The translations under genes and the position numbers were made by a program. A stretch of DNA of 64,000 bases from Botrytis cinerea B05.10 (lineage: Eukaryota; Ascomycota; Leotiomycetes; Helotiales; Sclerotiniaceae). The stretch spans positions 496,001 to 560,000 of the forward strand of contig NC_037321.1 in assembly GCF_000143535.2 (NCBI RefSeq), written 5' to 3'. Positions 10,961 through 23,600 of this stretch are shown here, in pieces (within the stretch, counting starts at the first letter, position 1; the number at the start of each line of letters is the position of its first letter). A model generated the notes under the pieces. It did no database searches, had not been told where the DNA came from, and saw nothing but the letters and a program-made list of their open reading frames with translations.

Positions 10961-12866
10961 TCAGTTCCCAGCAAAAGGATATCTATCCGTTCTATCAATG
11001 TCCTCCTCCATCTTCTCTCTTTGCTCAATCACCGTATCTTCGCCACTCGTTCTTCCACTCTCTCCACCATGGACATGATTATGCAGACGCCCAGCATCCG
11101 CAACCACGTTTTCATTTCTGCTTTCTCTTCTGATCTTTTCCTCGTCTCCGGTGTGGGCGCCAGTAGCGACACCTTCTTCTGCGTGTTTTCCACTGTTTCG
11201 TAAATCCTTTGCATTCTTTCTAAATCTTCTTTCTGTCCAAACGGGATTTTCTCCCTTTTCATATGCTTCTTCGAAAATCTCATCGAGCTTTTCAAGCGGG
11301 TATCCTTTGGTCTCCACAAAAGTATACCAGATGACTGGTACGAAAGCAAGGTTGATACACATAAAGACGAAGTATGTTTTCCAGCTGATGCTGTAAATCA
11401 TAATTGGAGCCAACTGAACAACAATATAATTGCCAATCCAGTTGAAAGAAGTGGAGAGACCGTTAGCTTCAGCTCTGATTCGAAGTGGCGTCACCTCGGC
11501 TGGATAAAGCCAAGTAATTCCTAACCATCCCACTGCGAAGAAGGCAATAAAGATGAAGATAAAGGCAGTGGCAACGTAACCGGGAGCCTTATAGTCTTCT
11601 GTTGTTTGTGAAAGACAGACCCCAATGACCATAGATGAAAGTCCCATTCCTAGAGCACCCGTAATCATCATTTTGCGGCGGCCAAAATGGTCGACAATGA
11701 ACAAAGCGAAAATAGCGGCGGCAAGATAGAGAGTTCCGTAGCAGGCGGTTAGGAGACGGGCGAGAGCCGGGGAGAAACCCAGAGAGTCCTCAAAGACAGT
11801 CCTGTGGCACAACATGAGCAAACGTATACATGAATGAACGTGGACATGAGAACTTACGTTGCGTAATATGTAACAAGATTAGTGCCTCCAATCTGTTGGA
11901 AAAGTTGTGAAATATATGCAATGGTAACTCTCCATCTATTCATCTCAGGACCACTACCATAGAATTCCTTAAGTGTGAGTTTTTGTCCCTTGGTGATAGC
12001 AGTAACTCTCTTGAGTTCCCTAACTTCTTCCGTGATTCGAGGATCATCTTTCTCGCATTTTTGTAGGCGGCAAAGAATTTCGATTGCGTGCTCGTCTTTA
12101 TCTTTTTTGAGTAGCCATTTAGGCGATTCTGGCAATGCGAGAATACCGATGAGGAGGATGACTCCGAAAAATGCTTGGAAAGCAATTGGAAAGCGCCATT
12201 GGAAGGAACCATATTGGGTGACGAAAAAGAATCCATAATTCAGCCAATACGACAACATAACTATGTTTAATTAGCTGAAGTTGCTAAAGAAAGGGGATGA
12301 ATAACACTTACTGCCTCCAGCAATTAAAGCACCCTCGAACAAGACCAAGAATCCTCGAATCTTAGGTGGTGCCATTTCACTTTGCCAAACTGGAATGGAT
12401 GAAGTGTTCATTCCATTTCCAACACCCGTAACAATTCTTCCCACAATCAATTGAGCCATGCCAAAACTTGATGCTTGAATTGCAGTACCAATCAACATGA
12501 TAACAGTTCCCAATAACACAGCTCTCCTTCTTCCGAGTTTGTCGCCAAAACCAATGATAAAGAATGACCCGAGTAAGCAACCTATTTCGTATATGGCAAC
12601 AACCAAGGCTTGAATTGCTCCAGATTTGTTGTGCGGTTCCATCTGAGGAAAGTATGCAAGGAAGTTTTCCTCCGTAATGATTCCGGACATGATACCCTCT
12701 GAATGAATACACTGGTTAGTTTGGCTTTTTGGTCTGAGTTAGGACATTACTTACGATCATATCCGAAAAGTAAGAAACCACTCGCAGCAGTTGCGCAGAC
12801 AAGACTCTCAAGAGCCTTCCCTTGCACTGACTTCCCAAGGAAACCCGTATGACTTAGTAAACCCAT
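10961..12866 (-). CDS. MFS sugar transporter
   Basis: Exons read 12866-12755, 12698-12312, 12260-11858 and 11801-10961, giving 580 residues. Phases agree at all three introns; the first junction recreates GFLLFGYDQGIMSG, the typical start of helix 1 and its loop. Other sugar-porter signatures are GDKLGRRRAV, a GRIVTGVGNGMNTSS...PVWQSE segment, PESPKWLL after helix 6, FQQIGGTNLVTYYAT in helix 7, and VETKGYPLEKLDEIFE after helix 12. The protein should be a 12-span plasma-membrane importer of hexose or a related polyol or sugar. The C-terminal cytosolic tail of about 90 residues is long and charged. Specificity cannot be assigned without a phylogeny. Confidence 0.9.
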
Positions 12867-14378
12867 AATTGCAAATGCGCTTTCTGTAGAGGGTTATCAA
12901 GTTGTTCTGGATTAAAAAAGGTCATATACGAGGTGGGAGATGGGGGACTATATGGGGTCTGGGGAGCATTTTTTCCTCCTAGAGTCGGTATGGAGAGGTC
13001 CACAAAAGATAGAAAAAACATTGATAGTCATGATGAATTTTCTCCTATGTGGACCCTATGCTGTCCAAGTAATATGGGTAGATCCAAATACGCATACATA
13101 GAAGTGGCTATCAAAACTGCAAATATGATATCACACCTCGGAAGATGGTGAGCTGTGGAGGTGCCGCATTTCTTGAACTCCATTTAGGTTCCTGGTGGAG
13201 GATAGCGTACGTATCGTACCCGGGTAGTTTCGGCGGCATCACGGCCCTCCCCCTCTAGAAAGTCAAAATGCCGATCCGTATCTATATCTGATCTACCGCG
13301 ATCATGTGATCATGTATCGAGATCAAGAGTCATGTTATCGGCCAATGGAAAACTCAAGACTAAGGATTTTATATCGAAGGACAAATAGCACTGTAAATTT
13401 CCAAAAGTCATCAAGTTCTGGCGCTTGACCTCTGAATCTCTCTTCGCCAAGTACATGAGTATTGAAGCCTCAGATCCACCCCTGACTCGAATTTTCGGCT
13501 AGAGACTGTCCAAGACAATTAAGCTTATCGAAGACCCACAACAATTTATCAAGAATTTTGTTCATTCATAGATTCTGATATCATCTTGCAGATGTTCCCG
13601 GATCAAGCAATATTGCCAAGCAAGATCCACACGGCCGAAGAGAAGAGGTGATGCTAGCGAACGTTGCTCAAGGAATGAGTGTGCTTTGATTCGTGAGAGC
13701 CACAAAAATGACCAATCTGGTTTCTGCGGAACGGATACTTAAATCGAGAATCTGCTATACCATCTGCTTTTATTGCCTGCATAATTCCAGGGTATTGTGA
13801 AGCGAATAACGACAGCCGCACTACCACTACCGCTGTGAGCTTGCGAACGATGGTGACACGGCCTCTCATGAATCGGTGGATATGTCGTAGAGGACCCATT
13901 CGACATCATTTTCTCCATATAAGGATTGACGTTCTCCAGTTTTTCCTGCTGCAACCAAACTGTTTCGTATTTACGACGATGAGAATCAAAATGGGCCAAC
14001 CCGCAGTATATAAGCTTCGGATGCATCACGATTCAATCTGGCTGCAAAATCAGGTAATAACCCAACACACCATTGAGCCAATCACCTAGGAAATTCTGTA
14101 TGCACATTCTCCGTCTTAAAGAAAACGACGGTATTCACAAGAAGAATCAGGCTGGCCGAATCAATGGGCCTCATCCAATAGATCAAACCTAAGCAAAATA
14201 ATTAGTCGTAAGAAAATCGAGTTTCAAATAAGGGTACCGCTATATTAACCAGATGTGCTTGATGTAAGAACCAAAGTTGTTAAGCTTCACATAAAGATGC
14301 CGTGTCGGACCTGGTATCCGAAAGTACTATATTGAAGATTCCATCGCAATGCTATATGACACCTAATCCTCCATCATC
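12867..14378. promoter_or_regulatory. Long upstream region of the sugar transporter, no gene supported
   Basis: About 1.5 kb separate the transporter's ATG from the stop of the next minus-strand gene. It includes a two-copy GATCATGT direct repeat at 13300-13315. Short open frames near 13650-14090 on both strands lack any domain-like content. The length suits a sugar-regulated promoter, but no specific site is claimed. Confidence 0.4.
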
Positions 14379-15620
14379 TCATTTCGCCTTACGTTGCCTT
14401 CGAGATTTTCCTTTGGAATTCTCCGTCGCTTTTTCTGTAGTTTCGGAGCTGTCAGATGGCTTCTCACTTGATCCGTTTGCCTTTTCCGCCGCCTCCTTTT
14501 CCTTCTTCTCCAAAGCTCTTTTGACGGCTTCCTCTCTCTCAACCCTCTCGATCAACTTCTCACTGCCCTCCCATAACTTTTTTGCAATCTTCTCGTCCTT
14601 AACATCAGATGTAGTGAAATTTATTTCACTGCACTCTTTAATGAGCTTTCCACCAGGCCCTCTTCCCAGTGCTCCTTCCATAGCGGCATAGGAGATACTC
14701 TGTGCACCCCCTTGAGAGCTCTTCAATAGAAGCCAAACATTTTGCCATAACATAACATATAATGCCAATCCCCACAATGTACCCCGCGAGAACCATCTTC
14801 TGAATCCTGGTGTACGACAATATCCCGGATCCACAAATATCACTCGCGCGTTCATGATCGCCTCATCAGGTCGTTTGTATGACTCGAGGTGTTTCTGAAA
14901 AGCTTGTCCAAATATCATTAATGCCATCTTACTTCTGGCATATGCCACAGAAGGACTCCAATCCTTCTTTTTCATCGCATCACTGCCATCTCCAACAATG
15001 GGACTCTTGTCATAAGAGGAACAGGTTGTAAATATAATTCGCACATCTCTATCCGGTGGTTGAGCGCGAATCGCAGGACTGAGAATGCTCAAAAGGTGGA
15101 AATTTGCCAGGTAATTAACCATCCAGGTTTCTTCAATACCCTCTGCTGTTGTAACGCGAGGCCTGCTAGGAGGCGTGAGTGTGGCAGCACATAGTATAAT
15201 CATATCTAGTCGTCGGGGCGGTGCGTTGTTAATCCATTTCGTAGCAAATTTTCGAACGCTATACAATGATGACAAGTCGACTTGTTCGGCGTAAATCAAT
15301 TCGTTTCCGGATCTTTCTCGCAAGTCCTCAATGTAGTCGACAAGGAACATATCCGTTGGAGATTGACGTGTGAGAAGAACAATCTGCGCTCCTCGTGATG
15401 CTAGGTCTAGAACTGCTGCAGCTCCTATCCCAGACGTCCCTCCTGTTACCAGAACCACTTTCCCATGCATCTTCCTCTCTGAAGAATTCTTCACTCCTGC
15501 AGAGAAGAGCTTCACCAACACAATGACAAGAACAGCCGGTACTACCTTGGCCATAGTCCAAAGACTAGGGAGCCAGGTGACCTTCCCCCATATGACATTT
15601 GCAACAAAATCGACAGGCAT
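14379..15620 (-). CDS. ENV9: Short-chain dehydrogenase/reductase, ENV9-like
   Basis: A single exon of 413 residues. After an N-terminal hydrophobic stretch (about residues 20-40) comes the Rossmann nucleotide-binding motif VLVTGGTSGIG, then NYLANF, a serine-containing segment and the catalytic YxxxK in SVAYARSKMALM. The order and the membrane-anchored N-terminus match the fungal ENV9 group, lipid-droplet and vacuole-related oxidoreductases. The C-terminal ~60 residues are Lys/Glu-rich, probably helical and then disordered (SKGKSRRQRKAK), and longer than in yeast. It probably acts at the ER or lipid-droplet surface using NAD(P)H; the substrate is unknown. It is divergent from the G-patch gene. 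Confidence 0.82.
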   Translation of the reverse strand: MPVDFVANVIWGKVTWLPSLWTMAKVVPAVLVIVLVKLFSAGVKNSSERKMHGKVVLVTGGTSGIGAAAVLDLASRGAQIVLLTRQSPTDMFLVDYIEDLRERSGNELIYAEQVDLSSLYSVRKFATKWINNAPPRRLDMIILCAATLTPPSRPRVTTAEGIEETWMVNYLANFHLLSILSPAIRAQPPDRDVRIIFTTCSSYDKSPIVGDGSDAMKKKDWSPSVAYARSKMALMIFGQAFQKHLESYKRPDEAIMNARVIFVDPGYCRTPGFRRWFSRGTLWGLALYVMLWQNVWLLLKSSQGGAQSISYAAMEGALGRGPGGKLIKECSEINFTTSDVKDEKIAKKLWEGSEKLIERVEREEAVKRALEKKEKEAAEKANGSSEKPSDSSETTEKATENSKGKSRRQRKAK

Positions 15621-15970
15621 AGCTGCGGATAGGATTTAAGCTATTGGTGAGGCTATGGTAAGTTTCTCAATATGGCATTATGATCACCTTAGATAAAACC
15701 GACGAAGAGAGAAGAAAATTGTACAAGTGAAGTTTGAAAGGGCGAATAAATGAATGAATGAATTGGTAAGGAGACACTTACAAAATTCCATATTTGTTCA
15801 GATTGGGGCTGACGAAGATTTGTGGCGCTTGTAGCGCTTGTGGCGTAAGCTATGCTAGCGTCGTTACAGTCAATCAGCCCTACATTTGGAGTTTCCAAGA
15901 CACCACCACTGTGTCAAATATAACATGAATTTTTGCTACTACTAACACAAGATAAACCTGCTATTATAGG
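15621..15970. promoter_or_regulatory. Divergent promoter between the ENV9-like gene and the G-patch gene
   Basis: These 350 bases between two divergent starts must hold both promoters. No specific element is recognised. Confidence 0.45.
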
Positions 15971-16696
15971 ATGGACAATACATCAGATGAAGATACTTAT
16001 GAAATTCCATTGCAAGACCAAAGAGCTTTCGGAGCTGGTATCAAGAGGAAACGCATCAAATTCGTTCCATCAACTTCGTCATCCACAATAGAACCTACGC
16101 CATCTACAAGCTCCGCAAAGAGTATCAGCGATTTCTATCTCAAACTGGTCCTTCCTCAAGACACCTCGACACCTGAGAGCACTTCAAGGGAGAACTCTCT
16201 ACCTCTGAGGGATTCGGAGGTATGTGAAGTCTGTAAGCTACCGCTATCCACAGATCTCGAGTCGATCATCAACAACGATGAGGCCGGTTCATCAGGTCCA
16301 TCAAATCCCACATCTTCTGCCAAACCGCGACTTCACGAAGCTTCTTTAGCACACCAAGTATGTCTGAACCATTCACATCCCCCGTCACATGTCGATCGAA
16401 ATAGAAAGGGCCTTACATATCTCTCATCATATGGTTGGGATCCAGATTCTCGCCTTGGACTTGGTGCATCTGGTCAAGGTATTCAGTTCCCAATTAAAAC
16501 CAAACCAAAAGATGATAAACTGGGCATCGGTGTAGTGATGCCAAAGAAGGGAGAGATCAGGAAGAAAGAGAAGCCGCAGAAGCTTGATGCTGGAAAGGTC
16601 AGGAACTTGCACGAAAAGGACAGGAGAAAGGGGGAGAAGTTGAGGGAAATGTTTTATAGGAATGATGACGTGGAGCGATACCTGAGAGGTGGTTAA
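15971..16696 (+). CDS. G-patch domain protein (GPANK1-like)
   Basis: An intronless frame of 241 residues. A central zinc-finger-like segment has VCEVCKLPL followed about 70 residues later by HEASLAHQVCLNH. Next is a G-patch near residues 155-178 (YGWDPDSRLGLGASGQG, then FPIKT). The C-terminus is rich in Lys/Arg/Glu (EIRKKEKPQK...DRRKGEKLREM). This arrangement resembles animal GPANK1, a G-patch protein of uncertain function. G-patch proteins usually bind RNA or activate DEAH helicases in the nucleus, so a role in RNA processing is likely but inferred. Confidence 0.82.
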   Translation: MDNTSDEDTYEIPLQDQRAFGAGIKRKRIKFVPSTSSSTIEPTPSTSSAKSISDFYLKLVLPQDTSTPESTSRENSLPLRDSEVCEVCKLPLSTDLESIINNDEAGSSGPSNPTSSAKPRLHEASLAHQVCLNHSHPPSHVDRNRKGLTYLSSYGWDPDSRLGLGASGQGIQFPIKTKPKDDKLGIGVVMPKKGEIRKKEKPQKLDAGKVRNLHEKDRRKGEKLREMFYRNDDVERYLRGG

Positions 16697-17634
16697 CTGA
16701 CATGTGCCTCGAGTATAAGTGAAGCTTTGCTCGATTTTGGCACCGCCAAGTGGAATGACATAGAGCAATCATGTTCATTCGATGCGCCTCCTAAACTACG
16801 GATCAGGAATGAAAAGCTCCAGACTACAGAGTAGAAAAAGCATCAAAAACTAAAGTTTTCTCTGTATCAGACTCCCCGAGTTATTCGAATTTTAGGTTTG
16901 TGATTTTTTATTCTCAAGAATTTGTATCATCAAAAGGTATTTGCTTTTTGAATGAATAGCATTATGATACATTCCCTTGATGACCGGAGTAGTCAAGGCG
17001 ACTGCACTTGTGTCTGGGGAAATTCTAGTCTGGCCGCATTAAGTGGTCAAGAATGCAACAATGGATATTATTCAACGTCTCCCTCAAAAATGATGCGAGC
17101 CGCTACATATCCACGCTTGAAAAATTATCCAATAGAAGGACCTTGCCGACAATCGCGATCTTACAGATTGAGCAACTTGCAGGATCCGAAACGACCAATT
17201 GTTTGTCGAGGCAAACTTCATCTCAGCCTTGCGATGCATCAAACGAGGAACCGCCATACTTTGGAGTCGCATTTGTTGGTTTAAAGATTATAAAACACAT
17301 CAGTCCTCGTTCTCTGAATTACTAAATCTTCCAAACTGCATTTGACTTATCTATCACTTTATGATTTTGTGACTTCGTTCCGTCCAACTGTTCTTTCTCC
17401 CACTCTATTAATCCATTTTCCACCGTCCACCTTCGTTTTGTTCCCACTCTCCACGTGTAGAACTATCACGACAAGTTCACCTTTTTGCTCTGCACAATAA
17501 CAGACCACAGCTTTACTCAACCTCTACTCTTCGCTCAACCACTTCCCTTTTCTCACCACCACTTGCTCTTCTTACCTTTTGTCAACGAGCAACCCACGAG
17601 AATCGAATAACCTTCGTGTATCAACAACGTCAGC
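16697..17634. promoter_or_regulatory. Upstream region of the sacsin-like gene
   Basis: About 940 bases without a convincing gene. The last 250 bases are pyrimidine-rich (about 17380-17590), as is common near fungal transcription starts, with a CACGTG box at 17452-17457. Open frames at 16952-17325 lack domain-like features. Confidence 0.45.
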
Positions 17635-20600
17635 ATGGATGTTCCTGCGGAGTTCGACCTTCCGCAGGTCCAAACCATATTAAATGCACTGAAGAACATC
17701 TGTCGCGATTACCCCGCTGGAGGTTCTGTTCTCAGAGAGCTCTTACAAAATGCTGACGATGCCCAGGCATCGGAAGTGGTATGTAGATTTATTCTTCTCA
17801 TCCAACTACTTTCATATTGTTCTCTTCTGACCTAACTTCAGAAATTCTTTCTCGATGAGAATAGCTATGGGACGGAGAATCTGCCACCCAAGCTCGCTCA
17901 ATACCAGGGCCCAGCTCTATTAGCTTACAATAATGCCGAGTTCAAGAAAGAGCATTTTCAAAGCTTATCACAGGTGGGAAATTCGCTCAAGATGGAGGAC
18001 GGTGCGACTACAGGAAAGTTTGGTCGAGGTTTCAACTCTGTATGCATGAAGTCGGATCTAAGGTTTCTGTCAACTAACAGCAAGCAGGTTTACAACTGGA
18101 CGGATTCTCCGTCTATCGTATCAGGTCATCGCGTACAAATCCTGGACCCTCATCATTCTTGGTCAAGCGGCGGGAACGGCTATAACTTCGTAGAGCACTC
18201 TGAAAACTCTAGTCTGAAAGCCCACATGACTGTTTATCAATCATTTATCAAGAACGCGAAGCAACCTTTTCCTGGCACCATCATCCGACTTCCTCTACGC
18301 ACAATCGAACAAGCAAAAGAAAGTGGGATCTCTGATCGGAAGATCACGGCTCAAGAAATGGCTAATGTACTGGAGAAGTTTACTGAAGACTTTGGAAAAG
18401 AAGGTCTTCTGTTCATGAAACATGTTATTAAGATCAGCGTGATTTCGAATATCACCGGTCTCATTGAGATTGAAGTGATGAATAAGAAAGCTGTTCAGTT
18501 GTAAGTCTTTTCTATCTTTCAAGTGTTCCTCTATTGATAATTCTTGGCGTAGAAACAAGACTAAAGTCAACGATGCAATCGTCAGCTTCTTGAAGAATCC
18601 TTATCAAGACTTCGATTGTACTTTTGAAATGGAATTGAGATACCAGAACCAAAATAAGACAACCAAAATGCGCTTCATAGTCCACCATGGTATACAAGGA
18701 AACTCGATGACAGAAGAGATCCGTAACTGGAGCATAGCCCAGAAATCCTTGCCCTGGGTCGCAGTGGCTGTTCCCTTGCAGGCAAGTTAATCTCCTGAAA
18801 AATGACAATTCTGCCATTACTATCAAAGTATGATACTCAGCATTACTGACGAATCTGTAGGTCGAAGATAGTCCCACCATACGTGGATCTTTATTCTTGG
18901 TGATGCCATTGCATATTCCAATCAACCAGCCGGCTCTTATTCATGGCTTGTTCAGCATTTCGCCAGATCGAGCCCGATTGTACAAATCTCAGGATCATAG
19001 CTCGCAGGATCAGTTACCGGCACAATGGAACCAATACCTGTTTAATAGCTCAATTCCACATGCTTGGACTAAGCTGCTTAGCCACCTTGCTTTATCTTTT
19101 CCACCTGACCCGTCATTCAAGTATTGGCCTTATAAATCCGAGGATCCCGATAATTTGTCTAAGGATGTGCTCTCTCAAGTGCTTATGTTGATTAAAGATC
19201 AATGCCTGTCTGTTTGGCATACTGTGAATGGTTACATCAGTGCCGACGCTGGACTTTTGGCGACAGGAAAAGAGTCAGAATCACTAAAATTGACATTGGC
19301 AGACGCCCAAATTCCAGTTGTTTACATTCCAGCTAGACTGAGAGAGGAAGTCAAGAGTCTCTTCTCGGATCTCAAACTTGGACCTCCGACTCTGTGCAAC
19401 TATCTGCGTGGCAAGAACAGTTTGGTGATTTCCTGGCCACAAGCAACAAGACAAAAGATCCTGGAATACATCCTCCCTGTTCTAGGCTCATCAGACCATG
19501 GGAAAGGTCTAGCATTATTTCCTTTCGAAGATGGCTTATGCCGTTCGATCGATGATCATCTTGCTTTTGTACATCGCGACGAGTTTGAGGCAGATCTATT
19601 TCAACATGACTCTAAGCACAATTTGGACATAAAACAATTTTCTCAGTCAAGCTTGAAAACTTTGAGGGACCGCCTTAGAACCTCGCAATCTCATCCTCAT
19701 ATCCGCCACCGTTCTGCTAGCGATCTCAGAAAGTACGCTATGGCGCACTCTTTCCATAACCTTGACGTTGATGCCGACATGGTTGCTTTGAATCCCGATC
19801 AAATATCGTTTGCGACTAAGACTTGGACCTGGATACAGAGATATTCGGATATTTTAAATGAGAATATTGCTAGCCTATGGCTGCTTCCTCTTGTAAATGG
19901 CACATACAGAAAAGTTAAGCCTCGCAGTTGCTGGGTCATCACACCTCCACCCGGGCCACTCGGCGATACTGTTCAAAACCTGGGGAAACTTGATATAGCT
20001 CAGAGTGAACCGGTGATTCTCTCAGGTGGCACGGGCTTAGACAGAGGTTCTTTAGCATTGTTAAAAACCACAAAGACTGGAGTAGCCTTGCAGGTTCACA
20101 ACGGTGACAAGTTTCATTTCTTATTGCAATGGCTCGTTCAGTCCCATCTTGTAATTGAGAAAGCATCTGATGAAGACAGACTTATGATCATTGAACATAT
20201 TGCAAAGGCTATTGGAGGACAGCTTGATCCGAAATACACAAATGAGAACCTGTCAAGCCTAAAGAAACTTTCAATTTTTCGAGAATTGACGTGCGGAAAT
20301 GATGGTGATCGTCGGTATGTACATTCTCATTGTGACTGGAGCTTGAGAATAACTAACACTATTCAAAGATATCCATGGGTACGTATGGAGACCTTTAATA
20401 AGTCTGCAATTGGGGTCATCGACAGGATCATTCCCCTTCCCATTTTCAAGGATCACCAATTTTTAGATGCACAGGACACCAACATCCAGATAATCCTTGG
20501 TTATCAGAAACTATGTGTGTGTAAAGAGAAGATCGAGGTCTTGCAAGATCATATTATTCCAGCTTGGAAGGGACTTCAAAAGTGCACTTGGTCACCATCG

Positions 20601-23600
20601 TCCAAGGCGCAAACTGCAGAGTTGATGCTTCAAGCATACTATGATTTGTCTCCACAAGCACAAGCGGCTATGATTAGCTTAGCAATAGTACCGACTCAGT
20701 GTATCGGTGGGAATTTAACCGGCAAGTTCGCCACCGCTTCTGTTCTGATAGATCCCGAAAACAGCTGGCTGAAGAGCATGTTCTTCAGTAATGAGGAAGT
20801 ATTACCCACTGATGACCAATACGCGCGATATGGTTCAATCTTCAAGAAATTTGGGCTGAGAACTAAAGTTGACGAGTTATTTGTCTATGAGCGAGTCGGC
20901 AAATTTTTGAATTCTTCTCTCCCTAGAGAAGAAGTCCACAGTCGTGCTGAAAACTTGTTGAAGACTTCTTGCTCCTGGTCTCCATCAGAAGCAACAGCCG
21001 CAAAATACAAGCAATTCCTGAAGCGCAAGTGGATACCGGCTACTTTACCCGATCGAAGCATTGAGCTGGTTAGCCCGAGCGAATGCCGCGGTATTCAGGA
21101 TCGCTTGCGTGCAGACTGTAGGCTGCCTATCTTCCCTTACACTGTATCTCACCGATGGGCCGAGTTCCTTGGATGGAACAAAATTTTACCTAGCGATATC
21201 TTACTTGCTCAGCTTGATCACGGTGTCATAAAAGATGAAGGGGCTGTTGTCAATGCCGTCCTTAATTATTTGAGAGATAATTTCCAAATTGATGCGGTTT
21301 CAGAATCATTGAAAACTCGTCGATGCGTTCTCACAGATAACGGTGTATTCATTACTGCTTCCAAGGCATTCTTTTCTGGTTGCACGCTGCTTAGTCCTTT
21401 CCTGGGAAACGTCGATATCGGATTCGCAAAAATGCACGCAGATATCTTGAAAGCTATGAATGTCAGAACGAGGCCAAGAGAGAAAGATATTATCGGTGTT
21501 CAAGCCCAAATAGAGCTGTCTGGTCATCCTTACAAAGAATCTGATATCGAAATTCTGTTGGAAACGATTAAGATGGCCAGCAAATGCTCTAGAAAATCTC
21601 TGGGGGGCTTGAAAGTACTGGACCAAGATAGTATTCTGTGCCCGGTTGAGGATATAGTTTATAACGATATTCCTCTCCAATCTGACAGGATTGTCGATAA
21701 AGTCAAATTTACTAATTCGAGAATCTCTGAACAAACGGTAAATAGCTTGTTCATAGAGAGACTCAGTGAGCGATTGAGGAAAGGAGAACTGCAACTCGCT
21801 GACGATGATGATGACGACGAGGACTTCCAACAGTGCGAGGCTATAACGACCAGTATATCAACCACTCTTGACCGCTACCCTATCGAGAGTACCTTTAAAG
21901 AGTACCTAGCAAACGCGGATGATTCTAAAGCATCAGCAGTCCACTGGATGTTGGATCCTAGGCACCACCCGACTGAAAACCTTCTTACTCCAGAGATGAA
22001 AGATCTCCAAGGGCCAGCTCTACTGGTTCATAATGATGCAGTATTTCAGGATAGCGACTTCAAAGGTTTCAAGAACGTTGGTGTTGGCAGCAAACGAGAA
22101 GATAGATCAACCATCGGCATGTTTGGTCGAGGCAGCCAGACCATGTACCATTTTACAGACAATCCAGTCTTGCTTTCTGGAGATTATTTGTTGATCCTGG
22201 ATCCATTACAGGCATGCCTTCCTTTGAACAGAAATTGGCAGGCACGAAAGCCAGGAGTGAAGATTTTGCTATCTAAGCTCAAGCAGGTTCACCCAAATCA
22301 ACTGGCTCCGTTCCAGGATTTATGGGGCTACGATAGTGATTCCGATCATTATGATGGCACAATTTTTCGTTTCCCTTTGAGAAATCAAGTTTCACCTCTA
22401 AGAGCAAGGCAAGAGCCCCCATCGATTGGTTCAGTCCGATCGCTGTTGGATAAATATTTTCAAGAAGCTCGAATTTCCCTACTTTTCTTGAAAGGAGTTC
22501 GGGTAGTCAATTTCAAGGGACCCAAAGAAAAGGAATTGTTTTGGTCGGTGAAGATGAAGAAAAGAACATCCACGTCTGACTACATACTTTGTTCTGCAAA
22601 GCAGATGCTTGGCCTGGACATTATCGCAACTGAAGATAAGTGGTGGATCTATTCGATGATCGAGGAGACACCTAGCAGCGAATACCAATCCAGGCTCAGA
22701 AAGAATGTAGAGTACGGCATTGCAGCATTGGTACAGTCGGAGAATCAACAGGAAACAAAAAAGCTAGATCTACCGACGCCAAGGTTGTTTAGCACTCTCC
22801 CTCTACCTGAAGCATCAAATTTGCCAGTGCACATACACGCTACATTTTCTCTTTCCGGAGATAGGAATACACTAATTGCTGGAGGCGAATCATCTGAGGC
22901 CGAGGGGTCGAAATGGAATTCGTGGTTATTGGAAGAAAAATTGGCATACGCTTACTTCACATTTCTGGAAGGTTTGGCCCAGAAGATTGGCTCGAATGTG
23001 TTCCAATTTTGGCCAAGAAGATACCCAGAAAATGGAAATCGCTTAGAACTGTTATGCAAATCTTTTTGGGAGAAGCTTCCGCACAGCTCAGCAAGGCTGT
23101 TTCCTCGGCGTGTTGCAGTACCTGGTGCAACAAACATGAACATGTCTGAGACGGTCTTTGATCTCCTACAGCCTCAGTTTTCTAAGCAAATTGCTCCAGT
23201 ATTAGAACAACTGGTGCCAAACCTATCACCAAATTTCCCTGCTCACATATCAATCGGTATCGAATCGATAGATGTTGCTAAGTCCATGGATCATTCTAGT
23301 TTACGTGAGCTCTTCAAGTCCAAGGGGGCTAGTGACTGTCTTCAGAAAGTAATGGTTGGAGATCCTTATTTGATTGGCAATGTCCTGCGTGAGCTCATCC
23401 CGATAGGAGACTTTTCTTCGGAAGAGTTAGCAGAATTAGACGGATGCAGATTGTTACCTCTCGCGGACGGAACTCTAGGACAATTAACGAAAAATCAGTC
23501 ACCCATGCCTCCGAATACTCGATATTACTACACCGTTACGAAGGAAGAACTAATGATTTTTGACTTCGCCAAAAGTCTTGAAATCTTTCCACCAAATGTT

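Noticed and set aside
17974..18504. Unspliced reading through 18040-18087 as the true protein
   Set aside because: The spliced join gives GRGFNSVYNWTD, which matches the second module and the family; the insert does not.
21306..21830. 174-codon antisense frame inside the sacsin-like gene
   Set aside because: It lies wholly within a well-supported exon on the other strand and has no recognisable domain.
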